Of a stretch of DNA of 37,762 nucleotides, positions 27,786 through 36,048 are shown one piece after another. The translations under genes and the position numbers were made by a program. The notes beneath the pieces were generated by a model, which worked only from the letters and a program-made list of their open reading frames with translations, did no database searches and was not told the origin of the DNA. Source of the stretch: a virus; IMG/VR virus record IMGVR_UViG_3300031753_000024, positions 1-37,762 of that record; one strand, 5' to 3'. Position 1 is the first letter of the stretch. Every line of letters starts with the position of its first letter.

Positions 27786-30700
27786 GCCACCCTCCTCCCA
27801 CGCTCTTGCCGCTTCGGCGCCTGGGTTTGCGGCAAGTCTCCCGGATATAGCTCGGGGACGAGCGCCAGCACGTTCATCGGCAGCGGGTTGTCCTGCTGTA
27901 TAGCGACCTGCCCCGGTGTCGCATAGCCTCCGCTCACGACAATTCGCAGATCTCCTGTGTAGAGCGGCACGACGCCGCTGCCGTAGGGCGAGACGCCTTT
28001 GTCGGGGACTGCCGTCAAACCGCTCCAGGCGGGAGCGATCTGAGGCGGCGACAGCGTCGAGCCGTCAGGCTGATTGGAGCCGATCTTCAATCCGCGCGAG
28101 GCTTCGATGCGGGCGGTCGCCGCCGCGATCTTCTTGCGCTGGCCCTGCACCGTTGGTTCGCCGGCATCGAGATAGACCGACTGGAGCTGAGCCTGGAAAC
28201 CCAAGCCCACGACGACGCTGCTTGCTGGCTGTGGCAGCACTATCGTGCCAGCGGCCGACACCACTGTCGGCGGGATGACAGCGCCGTCGGCGACGCCGGT
28301 CACCGTCGCGCCGATGAGATGGTTGAGGCCGGCGATGATGGCGTCCGGGGCCGTCATGGTCCAGTTTCCGGCGGTGGCCGGCTGCGGCACGCCGCCGCTG
28401 TTGGGAATCGTGGCAATGATCGGCGACGTGATATTCGCGGTGACATGAGTCGGATCGGTGTAGGCGGTGATCGTGGCGCTGCCGTCGCCCATGCGGATGA
28501 CGCTGCCGACATTGCCGATTGAGAACACTGGCGCCGAAGTGGTAAAGGTCGCGGCATTGCTGAGAATGGCGACCGCCGATGCGCCGCTGCCGGTATTGGC
28601 CGGATCGGAAAATACGATGGCGGGCGATACGTAGCGGGCGCCCTGGTGTCCGGCAAACGAGATCGCGGTAATGACGCCGCCGACGATCGTGAGTGCGGGA
28701 ACGGCGCCGGCTCCGGGACCTTGGCCATTCTGGTCGACAACAATGGCGAACGTACCGCCCGAATAGTTCTGACCGCCGACGAGAGCCGTCACGCCGGTGA
28801 TCGAGCCGAGCCCGGTCGCGGAGCTTGCCGTGAGCGTCGCATTCGGTGCCGGTTGCGGCAGCGCGAGGCCGCAATCGACGCACCAGCAGTCATCGACATC
28901 CGACCAGAGGCGGTTGTCCATCCGCTCGATCATGTAGGCGGTGTTGGCGCCAGGGAAGCGTTGCACCGCGAGATAGAGCGCATCGACCGGCGGTTCGGTC
29001 ACCGCGCAGACGCTCTGCACGAGCCCGTTGGTATCGTGGCGGGACCAGCTGGCGACCTCCTGCGGTTTGAGGTAAGCCAGACTGAGGAGCACGCCGTCGT
29101 TGCGCACCGCCCACATCAGCTTGTACGGCTCCTCGCACCACGCCCATTCGCGGACCGTGTAGCCGCTGAACAGATGCGACGAATTTAGTGTGAGGTCGGT
29201 CCCGGTATAGATGTTGGTATAGAACTGATAGGACAGATCGCGCACGATCGAGCCCTTGGCCTGCACGTACAGGATATCGTAATCGATCTTGACTGGCGGG
29301 ACCGTCGCCGAGCAGCCGTTATAGGCCTGCGGCTGGGCCTGCTGGGTCGCCGGCCCGATCGGCTGCGGGTTGAGCGCGGAGCCGCCGGCGCCGGTCAATT
29401 GCCATGCCGACAATCCGGTCAGCACCACGAGGCCGCCTGGCATCGGCACCATGAACTGGATGCCGTTGACCTGGATCGACCACGGTGCGCCGATGATGGC
29501 GTCGGAGTCGATGGTCGGACTTCTTGCATCGAAATTCGTGAACGAGCCCGGCTGCGACATGAAATAGGTGTCTGGGTTGTTGAGCGTGTTGGCGTAGGCG
29601 CGCCGCTGTTGAAAATAGGCGACGACCGACGGGTAGGTGCCATTGGCGGCGCCGACCTGGAGGGTCGCGGTGGCGCCCGAGCCGTCGCCGGTCACGGTGA
29701 TGGTGTCGCCGGTTTTGTAGTTCTGGCCGGCGTCGTTGACGATCCATCCGACCAGTGCGCCGTTGACCACGATGCCGGTAAGCCTCGCGCCAGAGCCGGT
29801 CGCCGTGTTGATGGTGTAGGCAAAGCCCGTCTGGCTGTAGCCGGAGCCTCCTGCGATCGCGGTCGCGCCGATGACCTGGCCCTGAGCGAAGGGATTCTGG
29901 TGAGTCGGTGGGACCTGGGTGAAGTCGGCGACGATATTGGAATCGAGAAACTGGGTGCCATACGCGGCACCAGCAAAACCGAACAGGGCGCCGACCGGTG
30001 GCGCGGCATTGAAGCCGGGCGTTGCCTTGTAGACGTTGTATCTGTTGACGCCGGTGACGGCGCCCCAGGTCACGGTGATGGTGCCGGCTGTCGCCGTGAT
30101 GTTGACAGCGCCGGAAACGCTGGCGATCGGCGATGCGATGCTCTCGGTGCCGTCGTCCGGACTGACCGCGGTGACCTGGTATTGATAATCCACCGTCCCG
30201 CCGGCGCTGGCGCTGGCCGAAGCGGTTGCGGGCGGAGCGACTGCGGGAGCCGGCACGACGGGCATCAATGACCAATTGGCGGCGGCGGTGCGCGTCAGAT
30301 CCTGCGGCTGGTATTCCGTGAGCGTCGCCTGGTTGACGCACGCAACCGACATCACGTCAGCGCTCTCGGTGAACTTGAGATAGGAGAGATCGGCTTCGGC
30401 GTAGGGTGTCGCCAGGGTATAGATGCGAGCGACGGCGCCTCCTGCGGTGTAGGCCGGGAATGCTGTCGAATCCACCGGATTGCCGTACACGTCGTTCAGC
30501 TGGAACGTGGTCATCGTGGCGCCGGCGACGACATAGGTCTGACCGTTGAGCGGAATCATGCCGCCGACACCGGCGATGTAGACCCAGTCGCCATTTGCGA
30601 ACGAGGCGACGCCAGTCGTCGTCATCGTCCATTCGGCGCCAAGGCCGCTGCCGCTCGATGACGCTTGAGACACGGGATTAGGCGGAAATGCCGAATAGAT

Positions 30701-31702
30701 GCCGGGCGTGGCGACGGTCGCAGCGTGAGGGCCCATCAGGGCATATTGGAAAGTTGCTCCGACGCCTGCACCTGAGCTCGATGCCTGGGTGAAGGTGCCC
30801 CCTGTCGGATTGGCAGTGAAAACGCCGCCGTTGAAGATGGCGATGGTGCCGACGCCCATTTTTACCGACAGCTGCGCGCCGGCGAGGCCTGCACCCGTCA
30901 CCGGCTCGGTGGCGATGGCGGCCGGGTTGACCGTGTAGTTGCCGGGCACGGTGATGGAAAGTACAGCCGTGATGGCGCCGCCTGCGACCGTCACGGAGGC
31001 CTGGAATTTAGTGCCGGTGCCGGTGGTCCCGGTTACGGCCTGGGTGCCATTGGCACCGCCCGCGCCGCCAGCGGCGACCGCCGCCGATACGACCTGCGTC
31101 GTCGCGACCGTGAGCACCGCGGGCGTCGTCTGCGTACCGCCGGTGAGATTGACGGTATCGCCGGGGACATAGCCGGCAGTGCCTGGCGAATTGGGCTGGA
31201 CGGCCGCGAGATAGGTATTGGTGACGGCGAGTGAGGCGGGGACGGAATAGGCGCCGCCAGCAAGCGTGATTGTGTCCGCGGGAGCATAGGATGAAAGGAT
31301 GGCGCTGTGCGCGGCATCGAACGTTGCCGTTGCCGCGCCGATCGCCGCGGCCGTGATCACCGCGGGATTGGCCTGCGTCACCCCGGTGATGGCGATCGGG
31401 TTTTCGGTCACGAACGCGCCGGCCGATACGACGCGCATGTAATGGTGGCCAAACTCAAGCGCCAAGCCCTGGTTGATCGAGAACTGGAAGGTGATCAGGC
31501 GCGGCGGATAGGCGCGGCCGGTTTGTTTCGAAAATCCGACGAACTTGGTACCCGCCCGGCTGTAGGCGCCGCCGCGATAGCTGACGAACAGGTTGCGCAT
31601 CGTCGCGGCGGCGGTGTGCAGCCGGGCGAGATCGAAGCGGCCGAACAGGCTCGGGGAGACCTCACCGGTGGTGAAGGCAGGCTGAAGGACAGGAACAGTC
31701 AT
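27782..31702 (-). CDS. Tail nozzle-like protein (T7 gp12-like), 1306 aa
   Basis: The start (MTVPVLQPAFTTGEVSPSLF, then TMRNLFVSYRGGAYSRAG) and the block ANGDWVYIAGVGGMIPLNGQ, an E1-FCCH-like segment, are typical of podovirus nozzle or tail tubular B proteins. Between about residues 100 and 330, and again later, the protein has many Gly/Thr/Ala-rich beta repeats (SGSGLGAEW, TGTGTKFQA and similar), which makes it longer than T7 gp12 (about 790 aa). Position directly after the adaptor-like genes supports the call. Confidence 0.8.
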   Translation of the reverse strand: MTVPVLQPAFTTGEVSPSLFGRFDLARLHTAAATMRNLFVSYRGGAYSRAGTKFVGFSKQTGRAYPPRLITFQFSINQGLALEFGHHYMRVVSAGAFVTENPIAITGVTQANPAVITAAAIGAATATFDAAHSAILSSYAPADTITLAGGAYSVPASLAVTNTYLAAVQPNSPGTAGYVPGDTVNLTGGTQTTPAVLTVATTQVVSAAVAAGGAGGANGTQAVTGTTGTGTKFQASVTVAGGAITAVLSITVPGNYTVNPAAIATEPVTGAGLAGAQLSVKMGVGTIAIFNGGVFTANPTGGTFTQASSSGAGVGATFQYALMGPHAATVATPGIYSAFPPNPVSQASSSGSGLGAEWTMTTTGVASFANGDWVYIAGVGGMIPLNGQTYVVAGATMTTFQLNDVYGNPVDSTAFPAYTAGGAVARIYTLATPYAEADLSYLKFTESADVMSVACVNQATLTEYQPQDLTRTAAANWSLMPVVPAPAVAPPATASASASAGGTVDYQYQVTAVSPDDGTESIASPIASVSGAVNITATAGTITVTWGAVTGVNRYNVYKATPGFNAAPPVGALFGFAGAAYGTQFLDSNIVADFTQVPPTHQNPFAQGQVIGATAIAGGSGYSQTGFAYTINTATGSGARLTGIVVNGALVGWIVNDAGQNYKTGDTITVTGDGSGATATLQVGAANGTYPSVVAYFQQRRAYANTLNNPDTYFMSQPGSFTNFDARSPTIDSDAIIGAPWSIQVNGIQFMVPMPGGLVVLTGLSAWQLTGAGGSALNPQPIGPATQQAQPQAYNGCSATVPPVKIDYDILYVQAKGSIVRDLSYQFYTNIYTGTDLTLNSSHLFSGYTVREWAWCEEPYKLMWAVRNDGVLLSLAYLKPQEVASWSRHDTNGLVQSVCAVTEPPVDALYLAVQRFPGANTAYMIERMDNRLWSDVDDCWCVDCGLALPQPAPNATLTASSATGLGSITGVTALVGGQNYSGGTFAIVVDQNGQGPGAGAVPALTIVGGVITAISFAGHQGARYVSPAIVFSDPANTGSGASAVAILSNAATFTTSAPVFSIGNVGSVIRMGDGSATITAYTDPTHVTANITSPIIATIPNSGGVPQPATAGNWTMTAPDAIIAGLNHLIGATVTGVADGAVIPPTVVSAAGTIVLPQPASSVVVGLGFQAQLQSVYLDAGEPTVQGQRKKIAAATARIEASRGLKIGSNQPDGSTLSPPQIAPAWSGLTAVPDKGVSPYGSGVVPLYTGDLRIVVSGGYATPGQVAIQQDNPLPMNVLALVPELYPGDLPQTQAPKRQERGRRVA

Positions 31703-31718
31703 AAAACCGCGCTAAGAC

Positions 31719-32603
31719 TCAATACGCGGAATTATCGGCAAACCCAATTGCATCCCAGACGTAGCCGAGAACGCCGGGGCTGCCGTCCAAGGCCCCCAAT
31801 CCGCCGCCGCCATAGCCGGCAACGCCGCCGGTGTTGCGAGCCGTCATCCAATCCGGGATATGCGAAGTCGTGTACCAGCCCTCATTGCCGTCGGTGATGC
31901 GGGCCTGCGTGATCTTCTCCTTGGCGATCTTGATCTGCTCCGCGCGCAGTTGCAGGCCGAATTTCTTGTCCTTTGACAACGGTAATGCGACCTCGCTCGC
32001 GAGATAGGCGACCATGGCCGCCCGGAACAACGGGTCCCACACGCTCGGATAGAGCATGAGTGCGGTATAGACCAGCTGCGCCTGCTTGACGTTGGTGAGC
32101 ACGACGGTGCGGCCCTGCGGGCTGACGCCCTGGACTTCCCAGGTGACCTGGCCCTGGATCGGCGGATAGTTGAAATCGGTCGCGACCGTGAAGCGCGCGG
32201 GACGCAGGCGTTGTCCCGTCGGCGGCTGCTGGCCAAGGCCGGGCGATAATGGGACTTGAGGGAGGGCGATGTTGCCGGCCGGAGCGCCGGGGTTCTGCAA
32301 TGGATTCCACGGCACGAAGCGAGCCTTCATGCAGTCGATCGGATAGGCATATTCATAGAGCCATGGCACCGGTACGAGAGTGCCGACATTAGGCGTGTTG
32401 GTGGTGGCATCGGCGAGCAGCGTAAGGGGGGCCGTCTTTCTCGCAAAATCCCAGTGGGCGGCGCGCAGCAATTGCATCAGGCATTGCCGATAGGCGCGGA
32501 GGCAGACTTGTGCCGGCCGCGTGCCGTCTTCGAGGTCGCCAAGCGATACATCGATGCCGACGGCGTCTAAAGCCTGGTTGGCAATGTCGGTTGGTAGATT
32601 CAC
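31719..32603 (-). CDS. Tail adaptor-like protein (T7 gp11-like), paralogue 1
   Basis: A 294-aa protein of the gp11 (tail tubular A) type: DIANQALDAVGI at the start, HWDFARKTAPLTLL, VPWLYEYAYPIDC, and WDPLFRAAMVAYLASEVALP at the C-terminal half. It has a Gly-rich extension at the end (about 255-294). These proteins join portal and nozzle. Three such paralogues occur in this window. Confidence 0.75.
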   Translation of the reverse strand: MNLPTDIANQALDAVGIDVSLGDLEDGTRPAQVCLRAYRQCLMQLLRAAHWDFARKTAPLTLLADATTNTPNVGTLVPVPWLYEYAYPIDCMKARFVPWNPLQNPGAPAGNIALPQVPLSPGLGQQPPTGQRLRPARFTVATDFNYPPIQGQVTWEVQGVSPQGRTVVLTNVKQAQLVYTALMLYPSVWDPLFRAAMVAYLASEVALPLSKDKKFGLQLRAEQIKIAKEKITQARITDGNEGWYTTSHIPDWMTARNTGGVAGYGGGGLGALDGSPGVLGYVWDAIGFADNSAY

Positions 32604-32606
32604 CGA

Positions 32607-33224
32607 TCATCCCTCCTCGGCTTCCGCCATCGCCGTACTCGCGCCCTCGTCGCTAGCTTCCATCTTGGCGACATCGAGCCCGACCAGCACTGGGGCAAGC
32701 CGCCGGCCCAGCGCCGCACACAGCGCCTCGACGAAATCCGCTTCCCAGGTCGAGGGATCGGTAATTTGCCCAGTATAGACCATGACCGGATTCGGAACGT
32801 TGCACAGCACAACCTTGGCCGGCGGCGCCAGCGCGTTGTCGTTCTCGACCGAAAACACGTTCGGTTGCGGGTCGAAATTCGGGATGAACAGCGGCACGCT
32901 CTTGACGGCGCGGACCTTGAGGCAATCGTCCGGGTAGACATATTCGAACAGCCATGGCAGCGCCGGATAGACCGGCGTCCATGTCACCGGTGGAATATAG
33001 CCGTTGACCGGAGCCTGCTTGAGCAGGGTCATGTTGATGTTGCGCTCGGCGAAGCCCCAATCGTCCTGCCGCAGGATTTCGTCGCGAGTCTGGGCGTAGA
33101 TGTCGAGCGCTTGCTTGGCTGCAAACGAACCCTCGTACAGATTACCGACGCGCAACTTATAGCCGATGCGGCGCAACGCGACATTGATCACGTCGGCGGG
33201 CGAAGTGACGGAAGAGGTCATCAT
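32607..33224 (-). CDS. Tail adaptor-like protein, paralogue 2
   Basis: A 205-aa protein: DVINVALRRIGYKLRVG, DEILRQDDWGFAERNINM, LPWLFEYVYPDDCLKVRAV and a C-terminal helix (FVEALCAALGRRLAPVL). It shares the W-F-A, W-L-(Y/F)-E-Y-x-Y-P-x-D-C and second-half pattern of the two other adaptor-like genes. Its stop is three bases from the next start. The start codons are ATG ATG at 33224. Confidence 0.75.
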   Translation of the reverse strand: MMTSSVTSPADVINVALRRIGYKLRVGNLYEGSFAAKQALDIYAQTRDEILRQDDWGFAERNINMTLLKQAPVNGYIPPVTWTPVYPALPWLFEYVYPDDCLKVRAVKSVPLFIPNFDPQPNVFSVENDNALAPPAKVVLCNVPNPVMVYTGQITDPSTWEADFVEALCAALGRRLAPVLVGLDVAKMEASDEGASTAMAEAEEG

Positions 33225-33256
33225 GCCGTCCCAAAGAGGGTAGGACGCCCCAAGAC

Positions 33257-33514
33257 ACCGTCAATCACAGTCAAGGCGAATACGTCCGCGACGACGTGAC
33301 TACAAACGGGATCGAGAGCGTTTTCGCGGTTCTCAAGCGCGGCATTTATGGCGTCTATCATCACACGAGCCAAAAGCATCTTGGCCGCTACGTCGATGAA
33401 TTTTCCTTCCGGCTGAATGAAGGCAACGTCAAGAACCACACCCTGACGCGGCTCGATAGCTTCATTGACGGCGTTGCCGGCAAGCGGTTGACATACAAGA
33501 GGCTCACACAATGA
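33257..33514 (+). pseudogene. C-terminal remnant of another IS1595-family transposase
   Basis: The + frame reads TVNHSQGEYVRDDVTTNGIE, SVFAVLKRGIYGVYHH and KHLGRYVDEFSFRLNEG, the family C-terminus, and stops at 33514. The upstream two thirds are missing: 33 bases upstream the tail adaptor gene begins on the other strand. Its sequence differs from both other transposases in this window. It is coupled by ATGA to the small gene at 33511. Confidence 0.82.
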
Positions 33515-33684
33515 GTAAACCGCAGGATACGCCGAAGGAATTGGACGCCATTGTTGACATGGTGCTCGCCTATCGGCCGAAACCGAAGTCGAAACCAGCC
33601 AAGAAACGCAAGAGAATGCAGAAACGTCTAATCGCCGCTCAGACCATGGACGGCAGCAAGAACAATCCTCGGAAGACCGATTGA
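33511..33684 (+). CDS. 57-aa Lys/Pro-rich protein downstream of transposase remnant
   Basis: The ATG overlaps the transposase stop. It reads a helix (PKELDAIVDMVLAYRP) then a strongly basic stretch (KPKSKPAKKRKRMQKR). This kind of small gene is typical cargo behind some IS1595-type transposases. Probably a passenger of the same element. Confidence 0.55.
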   Translation: MSKPQDTPKELDAIVDMVLAYRPKPKSKPAKKRKRMQKRLIAAQTMDGSKNNPRKTD

Positions 33685-33696
33685 GAACCATGACGG

Positions 33697-34698
33697 TCAT
33701 TTGCGCCAAAGCTCCCGCATTCGATCAAGGTGTCTACGGCTCAAAAAATTAGATAGCTTAAAGCCAAACAAGAAAGATGTACCAATTGCTAATAGAATCG
33801 GAAGAAAGTCATCATGACCTTGCCCGGTTGGAATTCTGTCCAAACCACTACAATTCTCCATAACTTTTTCGAGTTGGGTGGTATCATTCTGTTTCTTATC
33901 GTCGTCGCCTTTGAACTCTTGGCTTACTTCTATGGGCACCGCAAAGATTGGTTGGTAGAAGAAAGCGTTCGCATAGCCGCCATTGAAAGACAGCAGGTTG
34001 AAGAAGAGACACAACGTCGCCATGATGCTGAAATAGGCAGTGTAAGGCAGCAACTTTCCGAAGCCGGCACGAAAGTTGACGAGCTTCAAAAACAGCAAGC
34101 TGCCGATCACAGCGTGAAGAAGCGAATGCGCGACTTGCTGGCGGCAATTGATCCGCAGATACTTCGTCACATTGACGCTGGCGAGACCACGCTTACAATT
34201 CGCATGCAGCCGAGTGACATAAGAGCGCTTCAGTTGCTCATAATAGAAGCCGATAATGAAAAGCTTCTCGAAATCAAAGGCTTTGGGGGAACTCTGCGCT
34301 TTTCCACCATTATGAATGGAAGCTTGGGACCATCCGCATCGGTTCCCGAACAAACCCAAGTTCAAGTTGAAGTGTCGCCCATGCTGAGAGGGCAATGAAG
34401 CGGTAGCCTGTCGTCTCAGCCGATGCCATGGCCGGCTAAGGGAGTCAAGTACATAATTCCCCAAGATTTCCGTAACGTAGGCCGGCTCGATCGGAATACG
34501 CAATTGCAGAGCATCAACGGACACCCGCGGATCAGCAAAAGCCCACCCGGCTTGGCATCCGACAAAGCGGAACGGTAGATCACATTGCGTGCATTTGACC
34601 TGCACCTCGGCAGAATAACCCGTGATGTGCATCGGATCGCCATCAGTCAGACGGAAAATTGTGACTTTGGACTCAAACTTTTCGTGCTTAGAGGTCAT
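33697..34698 (-). CDS. Hypothetical phage protein, C-terminal part probably replaced
   Basis: The first 100 residues are convincing: VTIFRLTDGDPMHITGYSAE, then VKCTQCDLPFRFVGCQAGWA with a CxxC, then SVDALQLRIPIEP, a pattern of small proteins in alphaproteobacterial phages. From about 34400 leftward the frame continues open but lies antisense to the + strand gene at 33814-34398, so I think the real protein ends near there and its tail was cut off by the inserted block. Confidence 0.45.
   Translation of the reverse strand: MTSKHEKFESKVTIFRLTDGDPMHITGYSAEVQVKCTQCDLPFRFVGCQAGWAFADPRVSVDALQLRIPIEPAYVTEILGNYVLDSLSRPWHRLRRQATASLPSQHGRHFNLNLGLFGNRCGWSQASIHNGGKAQSSPKAFDFEKLFIIGFYYEQLKRSYVTRLHANCKRGLASVNVTKYLRINCRQQVAHSLLHAVIGSLLFLKLVNFRAGFGKLLPYTAYFSIMATLCLFFNLLSFNGGYANAFFYQPIFAVPIEVSQEFKGDDDKKQNDTTQLEKVMENCSGLDRIPTGQGHDDFLPILLAIGTSFLFGFKLSNFLSRRHLDRMRELWRK
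33814..34398 (+). CDS. Membrane-anchored coiled-coil protein, likely cargo gene
   Basis: A 194-aa protein: an N-terminal membrane segment (LGGIILFLIVVAFELLAYFY), a charged coiled coil (IAAIERQQVEEETQRRHDAE) and a C-terminal globular region (TLTIRMQPSDIRALQLLI). It is on the opposite strand to all tail genes, AT-richer than them, and follows a transposase remnant, so it was probably brought in with the element. Function unknown. Confidence 0.65.
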   Translation: MTLPGWNSVQTTTILHNFFELGGIILFLIVVAFELLAYFYGHRKDWLVEESVRIAAIERQQVEEETQRRHDAEIGSVRQQLSEAGTKVDELQKQQAADHSVKKRMRDLLAAIDPQILRHIDAGETTLTIRMQPSDIRALQLLIIEADNEKLLEIKGFGGTLRFSTIMNGSLGPSASVPEQTQVQVEVSPMLRGQ

Positions 34699-34719
34699 TT
34701 CAGAGTGGCTCCCTAGGCG

Positions 34720-35298
34720 CTAATTCGACCTCCCCTCGCCCAAGCTTTCGAAAGCCGCGCCGCTCTCGATCAACGCCTGGGCGCTGTCTGGCCGGCCGGC
34801 GATAGCCATCGCGAGTTCGCTCGCCAATAATCGAACCACCGCCTCACGGAACAGCGGGTCCCAAGTGGCCTCGGTCGGATTGTTGTTGTAGACGCAACGC
34901 GCCGCAGCGAGATTTGTCCAAATCACCTTTGCCTGCGAACCGAGAACGATGGCATTGCCGACGTTCCAGTTGATGGGCAGCGGGTTATTGACATCGACCA
35001 AGGCCGACGGCACGAGTTGCCACACCTCGATGCCATTCGGGGGATAGAGATATTCGATCGCCCAAGGAAGCGGCGCGACATTGCCGGAAAGCACAAGCGC
35101 GATGCTGCTACGAGCAAGATCCCACTCCCATTGTCGGGCGATTGTCGCGACGGTAGGAGCATAGAGGCTCTGGAGCGCGATTCCAGCGGGCGAGTTATCG
35201 AACGTCGGGGAAAGTCCAGTTACCGGCGGCTGATTGTCGCCCATGAACTGGATTGCCTGATTGGCGATGGCGTTGCTGTCTACGGCCATCCTTTTCAC
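34720..35298 (-). CDS. Tail adaptor-like protein, paralogue 3
   Basis: A 192-aa protein: SNAIANQAIQFMGDNQ, RQWEWDLARSSIALVL, LPWAIEYLYPPNGIEVWQL and WDPLFREAVVRLLASELAM. It is the third copy of the gp11-like pattern, separated from the other two by the inserted + strand block. It is closest to paralogue 1 in the WDPLFR segment. Confidence 0.7.
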   Translation of the reverse strand: MKRMAVDSNAIANQAIQFMGDNQPPVTGLSPTFDNSPAGIALQSLYAPTVATIARQWEWDLARSSIALVLSGNVAPLPWAIEYLYPPNGIEVWQLVPSALVDVNNPLPINWNVGNAIVLGSQAKVIWTNLAAARCVYNNNPTEATWDPLFREAVVRLLASELAMAIAGRPDSAQALIESGAAFESLGEGRSN

Positions 35299-35317
35299 CT
35301 GTCGGAGGGCTTAAGCA

Positions 35318-35962
35318 TCATGACATCAGTTCTCTCTTCCACAATGCAATCTGCCGTTGCCGCTCGCCGAGGCCGTTCGTGCCGCCGTTAAGAGCGCGCG
35401 TCTCGCGGAGCGTGTCATCATGCTCCGCGTGAGGGAGACACCCGCACACAATCCAGTCAGCGATGCCGCACTCGAAGGTATGCTCGGGATCGGTGATCAA
35501 TTCGGGATTTTCGAGAACGTTAAAGCCGGCCTTCATCTCGTCCAGCTTCTTCTGGAGCCGCGTGAAGCCCTCGCGCCCGGTCACCTGCGACAACCCGGCA
35601 CCGCGAAAGTCAAAGCCATCGGTGCTGGGTGGCGGCGCGTTGCCCATTCGGCCGCCGTAAGCGATCTCGCCAATCATCTTTTGATTGTGTGCCCACCGCG
35701 CTGCCATACTCGCCGTAAAATGCGTTGGAAATATCTGCCGCAGCCGCGCGGCGGTATAATTCAAACTTTCAATCATTTCCAGGCCGCAGCCGCATTCCTC
35801 AGAGAATTGCCCCATAGCGTGGGCGAGCACGAGCGCTGGCTTTGCTAGAATGCCGTAGCGATCGAGCACGCCAGTCGCCGAAGTGACGATGCCTTCAATT
35901 AGTCCGGGCACGTGCTGGTCGCCGTGCGGCCAACGGCGGCGCATCATCTCCAATGTCAACAT
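35318..35962 (-). CDS. GH19-type (chitinase-like) endolysin
   Basis: A 214-aa protein with the glycoside hydrolase 19 lysozyme pattern: LVLAHAMGQFSEECGCGLEM around the catalytic Glu region, ESLNYTAARLRQIFP, RMGNAPPPSTDGFDFRG and GLSQVTGREGFTRL. Length fits an endolysin. There is no signal peptide, so release would depend on a holin such as that at 10450-10938, although the two genes are 24 kb apart. It would cut the glycan chain of peptidoglycan. Confidence 0.8.
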   Translation of the reverse strand: MLTLEMMRRRWPHGDQHVPGLIEGIVTSATGVLDRYGILAKPALVLAHAMGQFSEECGCGLEMIESLNYTAARLRQIFPTHFTASMAARWAHNQKMIGEIAYGGRMGNAPPPSTDGFDFRGAGLSQVTGREGFTRLQKKLDEMKAGFNVLENPELITDPEHTFECGIADWIVCGCLPHAEHDDTLRETRALNGGTNGLGERQRQIALWKRELMS

Positions 35963-36048
35963 TTAGCTTACTCCCAGCGCCTTCACAAAAAGGACGCACC
36001 GAAGTTGAAAATTCCGGTGCCGAGCCGGTGCCTCCTTCGGACAAAATA

